Source of the DNA: CAZXYS01 sp964645005
GTDB lineage: Bacteria; Bacteroidota; Ignavibacteria; Kapaibacteriales; UBA2268
Reading direction: 5' to 3'
DNA: 64,000 nucleotides
NCBI GenBank assembly: GCA_964645005.1
Contig: CAZXYS010000013.1
Coordinates: forward strand, 40,764-104,763
Shown: piece by piece, positions 1-8,472 of the stretch
How positions within the stretch are numbered: position 1 is the stretch's first letter
How the letters are laid out: every line of letters begins with the position of its first letter
Made by a program: the position numbers and the translations under genes
The notes under the pieces: model-generated
Databases searched by the model: none
Told to the model about the DNA's origin: nothing
Seen by the model: the letters and a program-made list of their open reading frames with translations, nothing else

Positions 1-1
1 A

Positions 2-781
2 GACCCAATTAACCTGCGAAGAAGCATAGGCTATGTCATTCAAAATTCCGGTCTTTTTCCGCATTATACGGTAGCGGAAAATATCTCTATCGTTCCCGAC
101 CTTCTCGGCTGGGACAAAAATAAAACCAGAGATAGAACCGAAATGCTGATGGAACTGCTCGGGCTCGACAAAGAACAATTTCTCGACCGCTACCCAGCGG
201 AACTTAGCGGCGGTCAGCAGCAGAGAGTATCTTTAGCCCGGGCTCTTGCGGCAGACCCGCCTATAATTTTAATGGACGAACCCTTCGGCGCTCTTGATCC
301 CATCACCCGCCAGCAAATACGCGAAGAATTTCACCGGCTGGAAAGTCTCATTGCCAAAACGATTATACTCGTCACCCACGACATCGCCGAAGCCATCGAA
401 CTCGGCGATATGATCTGCCTGATGAAAGATGGCAGAAAAGTCGAAATCGGCAGCCCGGAAGACCTTGTTTTCTTCCCAAACGAGAGATTCACGCGGGACT
501 TTTTCAGCACAAACAGATTCCATCACGAATTGCAGGTCGTCTCTGTACGGCGCGTCCTGAAATTCGTTGAAAATATAGATAGAGAAACCAGCAGCGAGAT
601 AACATTCCACGTGGACGATGATCTGCTGAAGATCCTCGATTCGAAGCTGCAGGAATATGAGTCCGAGACGGCTGTATATATCAAAGATGATGATAATAAC
701 ATTTTAGCCCGGACTAATCAAAATAATCTACTGGAAGCTTTTATTAATTTTAAAAAAGATTTGGTGAATGGCGGGGCTTAA
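2..781 (+). CDS. Glycine betaine/choline-type ABC importer ATPase (5' end outside window)
   Basis: The gene enters the window in frame from base 2, so the N-terminus with Walker A is missing. What remains has the Q-loop (GYVIQNSGLFPHYTV), the ABC signature LSGGQQQR, Walker B ILMDEPFGALDP and the H-loop VTHD. The GLFPHYTV form of the Q-loop is typical of OpuCA/ProV-like quaternary-amine ATPases. The ABC core is followed by about 90 residues that resemble one degenerate CBS-like unit; in OpuCA, CBS modules sense ionic strength. The stop overlaps the start of the permease gene by 14 bp, so the two are translationally coupled. It powers uptake of compatible solutes such as glycine betaine, choline or carnitine; the exact substrate cannot be read from the sequence. 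An internal ATG at 143 is not the real start because the reading frame is conserved upstream of it. Confidence 0.9.
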   Translation, partial: DPINLRRSIGYVIQNSGLFPHYTVAENISIVPDLLGWDKNKTRDRTEMLMELLGLDKEQFLDRYPAELSGGQQQRVSLARALAADPPIILMDEPFGALDPITRQQIREEFHRLESLIAKTIILVTHDIAEAIELGDMICLMKDGRKVEIGSPEDLVFFPNERFTRDFFSTNRFHHELQVVSVRRVLKFVENIDRETSSEITFHVDDDLLKILDSKLQEYESETAVYIKDDDNNILARTNQNNLLEAFINFKKDLVNGGA

Positions 782-2336
782 TGCATTCAAGGATTACATA
801 GTCAGCAACCAATTTGAAATTTACTCTCGCACTTACGAGCACCTTTGGCTGACTTTCCTCTCACTGTTAATAGCGGTAACGGTGGGTATCACAATTGGCA
901 TTCTTCTGACAAGATTCAGACGGCTTTCCTCGCCGGTACTCGTTTTCGTCAATATTATTCAAACTATACCCAGTGTAGCGCTGCTTGGTTTTCTGCTGCC
1001 AATCGCCGGGATAGGCGCCAAACCTGCCATAATTGCTCTATTTCTCTACAGTTTACTACCAATTGTCCGAAATACTTTCACCGGCATAACCGAAGTTGAT
1101 CCGGCAGTCATAGAAGCCGCCACCGGCATGGGACTAACCAACGGGCAAATCCTCATGAAAGTGGAACTGCCTCTTGCTATCCCTACGATTTTCGCAGGAA
1201 TACGCACAGCAACTGTTATAAACGTCGGCGTGGCAACACTTTGCGCGTTGATAGCTTCCGGCGGACTGGGGGAGTTCATCTTCCGCGGCATAGCTTTGAA
1301 CAATGTGAATATGATCTTTGCAGGCGCTATACCTGCAGCATTGCTGGCGATCACCCTCGACGCAATTCTGGGAAGAATCCAGAAACATATCCACCGCATG
1401 ATAAAATTTGCCATTGTTGGATTCACAGTAATTATTCTTAGTGTTGTGAGTTATGGCATTTTAGGCAATCAGGAAAGAGATGAATTTACCGCCGGCTTTA
1501 CCGCCGAATTCATGGAACGCCCCGACGGCTATCCCGGGCTGAAAGAGAGCTACGACCTCGAGCTTGAGACTGTCGAGATGGACCCAGGCTTAATGTATTT
1601 GGCAATCAGGAATAATAAGGTGGACGTCATCAGCGGCTATTCCACCGACGGAAGGATAGAGGCGTTCAACCTGAAAACTCTCAAGGATGACAAAGGCTTC
1701 TTCCCGCCATATTATTGCGCCCCGACTATCCATAAAGAAACTCTGGAAAAATATCCCGTTATAGAAGAGATTCTTAACAAACTTGCCGGTAAGCTCTCGA
1801 ATAACAAAATGCGCGACCTCAACTACCAAGTGGATGAAAAGAAGAAAGAGCCAATGGTGGTTGCCCGCAACTTCCTGAAAGAATTGGACTTTAAGACGGA
1901 AAAATCAAGGGGCGGCAGAGAAGATATAACTATCGGCACAAAGAATTTCACCGAGCAGTATATTCTCGCCCGTATGTTCGAAATACTCATTGAAAATTAT
2001 TCTTCGCTGGTGGTCGAGGTAAAAGCCGGGCTCGGCGGCACAAAAATCTCCTTTGACGCACTTCGACAGCGCGAAATAGATATCTACCCTGAATACACCG
2101 GCACTTCATTCTTAACATTACTTAACGCTGATAAGCAAACCCGCGACAGACTGATCCGCGACAAGGAAGCTGTCTATAACTACGTAAAAAAACACAGCTT
2201 AAAGCGCCACAACATCGTCTGGTTAAAGCCGATCGGCTTCAACAACACTTACGCCCTCATCATGCGGGAAGATGATGTTAAGGAATTAAACCTCAAAACA
2301 ATATCCGATTTGAAAGCCTATTTGGAAAGTAAATAA
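768..2336 (+). CDS. Quaternary-amine ABC permease fused to a permuted substrate-binding domain
   Basis: 522 residues. Residues 1-205 are an OpuCB-type inner-membrane permease; the EAA loop (EAATGMGLTNGQILMKVELP) is at 116-135. A further membrane helix at about 211-232 leads into an extracytoplasmic OpuAC/ProX-type binding domain. Permease-binding domain fusions are known in this family, but here the two halves of the binding domain are swapped. Residues 242-375 (FMERPDGYPGLK, MDPGLMY, YSTDGRIEAF, FFPPYY, LAGKLS, LNYQVD) correspond to the normal C-terminal half. Residues 386-522 (ITIGTKNFTEQYILARMFE, GLGGT, IDIYPEYTGT, WLKPIGFNNTYAL, TISDLKAYL) correspond to the normal N-terminal half. Together they make a complete domain broken at the canonical ISDL/FTAEF junction. 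It forms one transporter with the upstream ATPase. The family call is firm; the permutation is read from motif order. Confidence 0.9.
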   Translation: MAGLNAFKDYIVSNQFEIYSRTYEHLWLTFLSLLIAVTVGITIGILLTRFRRLSSPVLVFVNIIQTIPSVALLGFLLPIAGIGAKPAIIALFLYSLLPIVRNTFTGITEVDPAVIEAATGMGLTNGQILMKVELPLAIPTIFAGIRTATVINVGVATLCALIASGGLGEFIFRGIALNNVNMIFAGAIPAALLAITLDAILGRIQKHIHRMIKFAIVGFTVIILSVVSYGILGNQERDEFTAGFTAEFMERPDGYPGLKESYDLELETVEMDPGLMYLAIRNNKVDVISGYSTDGRIEAFNLKTLKDDKGFFPPYYCAPTIHKETLEKYPVIEEILNKLAGKLSNNKMRDLNYQVDEKKKEPMVVARNFLKELDFKTEKSRGGREDITIGTKNFTEQYILARMFEILIENYSSLVVEVKAGLGGTKISFDALRQREIDIYPEYTGTSFLTLLNADKQTRDRLIRDKEAVYNYVKKHSLKRHNIVWLKPIGFNNTYALIMREDDVKELNLKTISDLKAYLESK

Positions 2337-2563
2337 CAATGCCTGCAACATTTTTTTTACAGTTTTAATTTATTTAAGTTAAGTTGATTGAAATTCAATG
2401 AAATCCTAAAATTTTACTCAAATTATGAACATTTCTTGTTGTTTTTCTAAGCTATTTCCATTAAATTTTAGTTTGTTGTAAAAATTATCAATATTGAAGA
2501 AATATTATTTTCGAGCAAATTAATCAGACAAAAGAATTGTTCTAATAAAATTCAAGGGTAATC

Positions 2564-4591
2564 ATGTACGGAGACATCAGACCAATCATCTTTGCAGTAG
2601 TTTTTGTCGTAACTTTCGGAATTCTCTTCATAAATTTAAAAAAGCTTTTTTCTTATCTGACTATAGCCCGCCCGGATCCCGAGCGTTTTAAAAATCCCGG
2701 CAAGCGGATTGTCAATGTCTTGAAAATAGCAATAGGTCAATCAAAGATATTCCGCGACAAAGCCGCCGGACCACTTCATGCGGGCATATTCTGGGGCTTC
2801 CTTGTTTTCCTCTTTTCGGCAAGTGAAGCAGTTATTCAGGGCTTCCGGAGTCAATTTTCCTGGTCTTTTCTGGGTCCATTGTTTACAGCGATCACTTTTT
2901 CAACTGATGTTTTCTGCGCTATAATAATAATTGCTATAGTATATGCCTTTATAAGGCGCTATATAATAAAAGTACCCCGTTTGCAGGGAGACAAAGGAGA
3001 AGTATTAGATGCTGTCATCGTTTTAGGCTCAATATTCATTATCACAGTCGGATTATTGCTGCAAAATTCATCGCTGACAGTTTTTCACAGCGAAGATTGG
3101 GCTTTCCGTCCACTGGCTTCTGCGATAGGCGGTGCTATCTCAGGTAAATCCGCACCTACACTTTACCAGATATTCTGGTGGGTACATATTATAGCCATTT
3201 TCGGGTTTATGAACTATCTACCTTTCTCAAAGCACCTGCATGTTTACACTTCGCTGCCAAATGTTTACTTTACTTCACACGATCCGGTCAAGAAAGTTGA
3301 TTCCATCGATTTTGAAGACGAAGAAGCAGAAAAATTCGGCGCAGTAGATATAGATGACCTGTCATGGAAAGCTATCTTGGATGGCTATTCATGTACCCAC
3401 TGCGGGCGGTGTACATCTGCCTGTCCGGCAAATATCACCGGTAAGGAACTCGACCCCCGCCAGATAATTGTACAAATCCGTGAAAGAACAGAAAATGCAG
3501 GCTCTGCTTTCTTAAAACAAAAGAAAGCCAAAGAATCCGGCAATGGGGAACCTCAGCTTACCGAGAAAGAGCAGGAAGAAATGCAGAAAGCTTTTGTCGG
3601 TGATTATGAAAATATTGAAGCACTCTGGCAGTGCACAACCTGTGGAGCCTGCGTACAGGAATGTCCCGTAGCTATAGAACATGTACCATCTATAATTGAA
3701 ATGAGGCAATCGCTCGTAATGATGGAAGCCAACTTCCCGAACGAACTGCAAACACCTTATGGCAGCCTGGAAAACAATGCTACCCCGTGGCAGTTCCCTC
3801 GCGAAGACCGAGCAAAATGGACGGAAGGACTAAATGTACCTACCGTGAAGGAAAATCCTGATTTCGATTATCTCTTCTGGGTAGGCTGTGCCGGCAGCTT
3901 CGATGACAGAGCCAAGAAAATCTCACGTGCTTTTGTAAAATTGCTGGAGAAAGCCGGGATAAATTATGCTATACTGGGTGCCGAAGAGCAGTGCAATGGC
4001 GATGTCGCTCGCCGAACCGGTAATGAATATCTCGCGGATATGTTGATCAAGGAAAATGTCGAGACCCTGAAAAATTACAATGTAGAGAAGATATTGACCT
4101 GCTGTCCGCACTGCTTCAATATTTTCAAGAATGAATATCCCGACTTTAACGGCGAGTACAAGGTCATTCATCATTCGATGTTTCTCCAATACCTGATCGA
4201 CACAGGTAAATTGAAGACAAAAGGAAATGGGAAGCTTGATGTTGTCTACCACGATTCCTGTTATATGGGACGTTATAATAATGTCTATGACGAGCCGCGG
4301 AAAACAGTCAGCGGTATACCAGGGCTGAACGTAGTCGAACCTGACAGAAGTCGCAGCCGCGGATTATGTTGCGGAGCCGGCGGCGGACAGATGTTCATGG
4401 AAGAGTCAAAAGGAAAGCGTGTCAACATAGAACGCACGGAAGAACTGATCAATACCGGTGCGAAACAGATCGCCGCGAACTGTCCTTTCTGTATGACTAT
4501 GCTTACCGATGGTGTAAAAATGAAGGACAAGGAAGAAGAGGTACAGGTAAAGGATATTGCAGAAATTTTACTGGATAATCTGGAAGAGTAA
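2564..4591 (+). CDS. Membrane FeS oxidoreductase, HdrD/DsrK-like, probable ETF:menaquinone oxidoreductase
   Basis: 675 residues. The N-terminal 225 residues form about five hydrophobic helices, like a nitrate-reductase-gamma cytochrome b module, with candidate haem histidines such as H72, H208 and H224. A cytoplasmic part follows with two 4Fe-4S motifs (CTHCGRCTSACP at 277-288, CTTCGACVQECP at 357-368) and two CCG cysteine-rich domains (CCPHC at 513-517, LCCGAGGG at 601-608, with C566 and CPFC at 640-643). This order matches DUF224/EMO proteins that pass electrons from ETF or other donors to menaquinone, often linked to fatty-acid beta-oxidation. No etfAB lies beside it here, so the electron donor is inferred. 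It stands alone, 227 bp after the transporter and preceded by an AT-rich probable promoter region. Alternatives are other Hdr-like quinone-linked oxidoreductases. Confidence 0.8.
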   Translation: MYGDIRPIIFAVVFVVTFGILFINLKKLFSYLTIARPDPERFKNPGKRIVNVLKIAIGQSKIFRDKAAGPLHAGIFWGFLVFLFSASEAVIQGFRSQFSWSFLGPLFTAITFSTDVFCAIIIIAIVYAFIRRYIIKVPRLQGDKGEVLDAVIVLGSIFIITVGLLLQNSSLTVFHSEDWAFRPLASAIGGAISGKSAPTLYQIFWWVHIIAIFGFMNYLPFSKHLHVYTSLPNVYFTSHDPVKKVDSIDFEDEEAEKFGAVDIDDLSWKAILDGYSCTHCGRCTSACPANITGKELDPRQIIVQIRERTENAGSAFLKQKKAKESGNGEPQLTEKEQEEMQKAFVGDYENIEALWQCTTCGACVQECPVAIEHVPSIIEMRQSLVMMEANFPNELQTPYGSLENNATPWQFPREDRAKWTEGLNVPTVKENPDFDYLFWVGCAGSFDDRAKKISRAFVKLLEKAGINYAILGAEEQCNGDVARRTGNEYLADMLIKENVETLKNYNVEKILTCCPHCFNIFKNEYPDFNGEYKVIHHSMFLQYLIDTGKLKTKGNGKLDVVYHDSCYMGRYNNVYDEPRKTVSGIPGLNVVEPDRSRSRGLCCGAGGGQMFMEESKGKRVNIERTEELINTGAKQIAANCPFCMTMLTDGVKMKDKEEEVQVKDIAEILLDNLEE

Positions 4592-4632
4592 ATAATTAAG
4601 GTTTCCTTAAAAAATAAAGTTGTAATCTAAAA

Positions 4633-4935
4633 TTAAATTGGATTTAACCCGCATTCTGCATTACTATGCCTGATTACAGTATCTCGCGGCGCTCCGCTTT
4701 TGAAAACGAGAGTATTCTCATCTTCCATTATGCAATCGAAACAATCTGTCAGGTTGTTCACCGGTTTTGCAGTATATTCGGTATATGAGTCTATGACGGC
4801 GCTTTCGCCGGATTTGATTATTTGTTTATTGCCATTTTCATCAGTTAATTCGATATCGAGCTTTGCTTCACCTTTTTCATCTTCTTCGCAATCGCTCAAA
4901 ATAACGGCGATAGCTTCAGGTTCGATATATTGTCA
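4633..4935 (-). pseudogene. Unrecognised gene fragment fused by deletion to a recombinase remnant
   Basis: An open frame on the minus strand runs from just after a stop at 4933-4935 to a stop at 4633. It could start only at TTG (4899) and yields 88 residues. The product is acidic, with DIELTDENGNKQIIKSG and paired cysteines in CFDC, and matches no family I know. It has no ATG and no ribosome-binding site, and its beginning overlaps the end of the truncated integrase in another frame. It is probably the tail of a lost gene joined to the integrase by a deletion. I cannot assign a function. Confidence 0.4.
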
Positions 4936-5261
4936 AGCATTGATTTTACTTCGCTTTTTGAGAGCGCATCAGGCAGCTTGTATTCCCTTTTCAATTCCTT
5001 CAGCAAAGAGTTTTCAAATCCCCTGTTCTCAATAAGCTTCAAATAAAGCTTAACAGCCATCAAAGCCATTCTAAGCGTACTGGTTGAATAATCATTCAAA
5101 CGCATCTCATGGAAGTAAGTAATCAATACTTCTTCGGAGAAGTTAAACCCCTTACAAGAAATATACTTATTGATGGCGGAAACATAATTGGAAATAGAAA
5201 ATTCGCTATATCTTCCAATTTTGAGGGCTTTGCGAAGTAGCAATAATTGTTCGTCATTCAT
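4896..5261 (-). pseudogene. Truncated tyrosine recombinase (N-terminal SAM-like domain only)
   Basis: 121 residues from an ATG at 5261. The product has the core-binding fold of XerC/XerD-type recombinases: a helix-rich segment (FSISNYVSAINKYI), then STSTLRMALMAVKLYLKLI, and the lead into the catalytic domain (LPDALSKSEVKSMLD). Full-length enzymes have about 280-400 residues with a catalytic R...HxxR...Y set; all of that is missing and the frame closes after NLKLSPLF. The coding sequence therefore stops at the catalytic domain border. It sits at the edge of the AT-rich accessory region and is best read as the remnant of an integrase that once mobilised this locus. Confidence 0.75.
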
Positions 5262-5400
5262 ACTTTATACTACATAAAACAAATGTAAAACGAATGTTTG
5301 TTTAAATTGTTTTGGAAAAATATTATTTTTTTTTAATTTATTTATTGAGAGTTCGTAAATAAATGAGTTGTGAGGCATACTAAAAAGCAACGCGCAAACA

Positions 5401-5462
5401 GGCACATTTGGTTTTGCCAACATACAAAGCCAAGGCTGAAAAACCAAAAGAGCCTTTTTTTT
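5401..5462 (+). repeat. Long imperfect hairpin plus T-tract just upstream of the helicase gene
   Basis: GGCACATTTGGTTTT (5401-5415) pairs with AAAACCAAAAGAGCC (5440-5454) with two mismatches in 15 bp; GCCAAGGC lies in the loop. Eight Ts follow at 5455-5462, so the RNA form would look like an intrinsic terminator on the plus strand, although no intact plus-strand gene ends nearby. From memory, similar GGCACATTTGG...CCAAAAG-type sequences flank accessory genes in other Bacteroidota. It may be a cassette boundary element or an insulating terminator; the function is inferred. Confidence 0.55.
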
Positions 5463-5502
5463 GGACAACTCTCGTACGAAACTGAAAAAATGGAAAATAA
5501 AA

Positions 5503-8472
5503 ATGCTTGAGATAAGGAAAGGAACAGCAGCGAAAAATTATGAGAATACATTTTTTAGAGAGTTCGCAGAAAACCTTAAAAAATTATTTGATAAGTACTC
5601 ATTAGAGGGACTTCTAATTGCAAACTCAGAATGTGAAGCTGAAACAAGGCTTCAAATAGATGCGTTACTGATTACAGAAAAAGCAGTTTGCATAATTGAC
5701 TTCAAAAATTTCGGTGGTAAAATAACCTTACCGAAAAATGCAAAATCCGAATTTGACTTTGGAAAATGGACTAATGAAAAAGGTGAAATAATCAAGGGCG
5801 GTAGCTCAATTAATCCATTTATCCAACTAAAAAATCAAAAAGACCGATTTGTAAAAGTTGTTGAAAACCAAATATTAAACAGATTACCTAAATCAGATTG
5901 CTTTAACCCATATCACACGGTGCGAACAGTTTGTTTTCAAAAGCCTATTGAATTAATTGGCAGCATTCCATCTAAGGAAGAGCTTAATTTTTTCATCATT
6001 GACAAAGCCAATTATCTTGAAAAAGTTAAGGACATTATTGACATTTCCGATAAAGAAGTTTCTTTGACCAAGGAATCTTATGATGTCTTCAAAGAAGTTT
6101 TCAGGGCAGACCTATTTGACCTGTCTGAAAACTATGGAGAATCAACTGATTTCACGACTTATGAAACTGAGTTAGATTTTGAGAACTTATATCCCGACCA
6201 AAAGTCTGCACTTCAAGAAATTGAATCCTTCATAAAATCAGAAGATGAACGATTTTTTGTTCTTCAAGGTACATCTTTAAGCGGCAAAACGCATTTGATT
6301 CCATTCATACAGGATGTAGCATACAATAATCAAATTCCAGAAGCAAAACTATTTGCTTCGTCTGGACGAGTTGCTAATAACTTATTGAAGAATACAAACT
6401 TGGATTTTGACAGTATCTATTCATACATCTATGGCGGTAACATAACAAAATCTGAAACTGAAAAAAAAGAAGAAACTGAAAATCAAGACGAAGACAAAAT
6501 TGACTTAGAAGTTGTTCCGCTCAAAAAATCTGACGACACCGAAGAAGGAATATTCATTGTAGATGAATCTCATTTAATTTCGGATAATTACCACCAATCT
6601 ATTGATTTGCGATTTGGCTCTGGTAAGTTATTGAAGGACTTTATTGAATTTGCAGACCTAAAAAACTCAAAGCGAAAAATCATTTTCGTTGGAGACGGCT
6701 TTCAACTTTCTATTGGTAAAAAAGAAGAATCTGCACTTAATCCCAAATATTTAAGAGAAAAATATGAATTTGAAGCCAAAGCATTTCAACTTATTGATAA
6801 AGAAAAGAAATCTCCCATTGTTGGTGAAGGACTAAAAGCTGTCAATTGCATTCGTAACCAAACTTTCAACAACTTAAAATTTGATATTTCCGATTCCTTA
6901 GAAACTTTATCTAAGGATGAATTGAAAGAAGGAATTGAAAAATCATTGAACTCGACATCAAGTTCACATATTCTTTGCTACTCAAATTTTGATGCTCAGA
7001 AAGTAAATTTTTGGATTAAAAATTCAATCCTCAAAAATGGAAACGACTTAACAAAAGGTGATTTAATCATTTTTGGAAACAACATTAGAGTTGAAGATGC
7101 CAACGACCCTTTTGCCGAACCGAAAAAGATTTTCAATGGACAATTTGGAACTGTGTCAAATGTTGGTAACACATATCAAGAATTTGTTACTTTAAAAAGC
7201 AATAAAATAATAACACTTAAATTTCTAGAAGTTAAAATATTATTAAATAACCCCACTAAAATGGTAACTGTTTTAAGTTTAGAAAATTATCGATTAAGTG
7301 AAAAGGGAAATCTATCCAAAGATGAAGAAATTGCACTTAAAATTATTCTAAACAGGGAAATTAAGAATGAATTAGATAAAAACCCTTTTGAAAAATCAGA
7401 AATCTATAGCAAAAGAAAACAATCAAAAGAATACAGCGAATTGTCACAAGAGATAATATCACTAAAGGAAAGATTAAAAAATAACGAAAAAGTAAAAACG
7501 AAACTAGAAGAAAAAGAAAGAAATCAAAAAAAATTAATAAACTTTGCAAAACAAAAATACAGAGAAAAAATTAAAACAGAACTATTTAAAGATACAACAT
7601 CAAAATATTACAAATTTAAAAATGCTGCACAATTACGTTTTGGATGGGCTTTAACAGTTCATAAAGCAATGTCTTATAAATGGGATGAAATATTCTTTAA
7701 CGTAGAAACTGGCGGTGGTAAAACCAACGAAACTTATTTTAAGTGGATTTATACTGGATTAATTCGAGCAACCTCAAAAGTCAATCTCATTAACTACAAT
7801 CCTATTACACCATTTTATAAAGTATATGTTAAACCGTCAGTACCGGAAAAATCAAATATCAAAGACTATTTTTATATTGCTGATACATCAATGGACTTGA
7901 GCAACTTAAACAAAGAAACTGCTGAAAAATATAAGTTTAAAGATGATGATTTCAAATCTTCACTTCTGCAATTGCATCAATTCATTGAAAGAAAGATTTC
8001 AAATTACAAAATGAGTGTCAATTCAATTGACCACCCGAATTATCAGGAACTGTACGAAATAAAAGGTAACTCTGGAGAAATTGCAACTATATCTATCTAC
8101 TATAACAAAAAAGGTCAGTTCAAGATGCCCTCGGTGATGAAATCTCAGCCAAAAGAATTTGGAGAAGAGTTATTAGCTATTTTAAAAGCAGATAATTACA
8201 TTGAAGATTTCAGTTTTGTAAAAGATAGTTGGAGAGTTTCAGCTTATAAGCAAATCAATGATATGTTAAAAGAAAAGGAATTATCTATAAGCTATATTAT
8301 CCAAGCTCCTTATAAAGATACGGTTCAATTGATTCGTTCGAACGATAAACTAATTGTTGATATTTATTATGATGGTGATGGGTTTTTCACCACCTTTACA
8401 GCAATGTCAGCTACTGATCCAAGTTTATGGAAAGATTTTCAAGTTATCATTAATGAGCTAAAGGAGAGTTGA
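5503..8472 (+). CDS. NERD-domain superfamily I helicase-like protein, predicted defence or nucleic-acid metabolism
   Basis: 989 residues from ATG 5503; the frame is open from a TTG at 5461, but the first 14 codons lie against the hairpin and the NERD domain begins after the ATG. Residues about 5-125 are a NERD nuclease-related domain with the D...DxK core (LQIDALLI at about 51-58, IIDFKNFGG at 64-72). The helicase follows: Walker A GTSLSGKT (256-263), Walker B IVDES (352-356), motif III FVGDGFQL (395-402), a lysine/glutamate-rich probable coiled coil (about 640-695), and late motifs LTVHKAMSYKWD (717-728) and YTGLIRAT (750-757). The last 200 residues are unassigned. Such proteins are expected to couple DNA or RNA unwinding to cleavage; substrate and activity are inferred. 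The stop abuts the next start with no gap, so the pair is coupled. The region is markedly more AT-rich than its neighbours, which suggests transfer. Confidence 0.8.
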   Translation: MLEIRKGTAAKNYENTFFREFAENLKKLFDKYSLEGLLIANSECEAETRLQIDALLITEKAVCIIDFKNFGGKITLPKNAKSEFDFGKWTNEKGEIIKGGSSINPFIQLKNQKDRFVKVVENQILNRLPKSDCFNPYHTVRTVCFQKPIELIGSIPSKEELNFFIIDKANYLEKVKDIIDISDKEVSLTKESYDVFKEVFRADLFDLSENYGESTDFTTYETELDFENLYPDQKSALQEIESFIKSEDERFFVLQGTSLSGKTHLIPFIQDVAYNNQIPEAKLFASSGRVANNLLKNTNLDFDSIYSYIYGGNITKSETEKKEETENQDEDKIDLEVVPLKKSDDTEEGIFIVDESHLISDNYHQSIDLRFGSGKLLKDFIEFADLKNSKRKIIFVGDGFQLSIGKKEESALNPKYLREKYEFEAKAFQLIDKEKKSPIVGEGLKAVNCIRNQTFNNLKFDISDSLETLSKDELKEGIEKSLNSTSSSHILCYSNFDAQKVNFWIKNSILKNGNDLTKGDLIIFGNNIRVEDANDPFAEPKKIFNGQFGTVSNVGNTYQEFVTLKSNKIITLKFLEVKILLNNPTKMVTVLSLENYRLSEKGNLSKDEEIALKIILNREIKNELDKNPFEKSEIYSKRKQSKEYSELSQEIISLKERLKNNEKVKTKLEEKERNQKKLINFAKQKYREKIKTELFKDTTSKYYKFKNAAQLRFGWALTVHKAMSYKWDEIFFNVETGGGKTNETYFKWIYTGLIRATSKVNLINYNPITPFYKVYVKPSVPEKSNIKDYFYIADTSMDLSNLNKETAEKYKFKDDDFKSSLLQLHQFIERKISNYKMSVNSIDHPNYQELYEIKGNSGEIATISIYYNKKGQFKMPSVMKSQPKEFGEELLAILKADNYIEDFSFVKDSWRVSAYKQINDMLKEKELSISYIIQAPYKDTVQLIRSNDKLIVDIYYDGDGFFTTFTAMSATDPSLWKDFQVIINELKES

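Noticed and set aside
2337..2563. Riboswitch or leader RNA before the FeS oxidoreductase gene
   Set aside because: AT-rich sequence with no stable stem or known conserved core visible.
4700..5035. A 111-residue plus-strand frame
   Set aside because: It is antisense to the unknown fragment and truncated integrase, has no start context, and shows no family pattern.
5461..5502. TTG start for the helicase gene
   Set aside because: It lies in the T-tract of the hairpin, and the NERD domain begins after the ATG at 5503.
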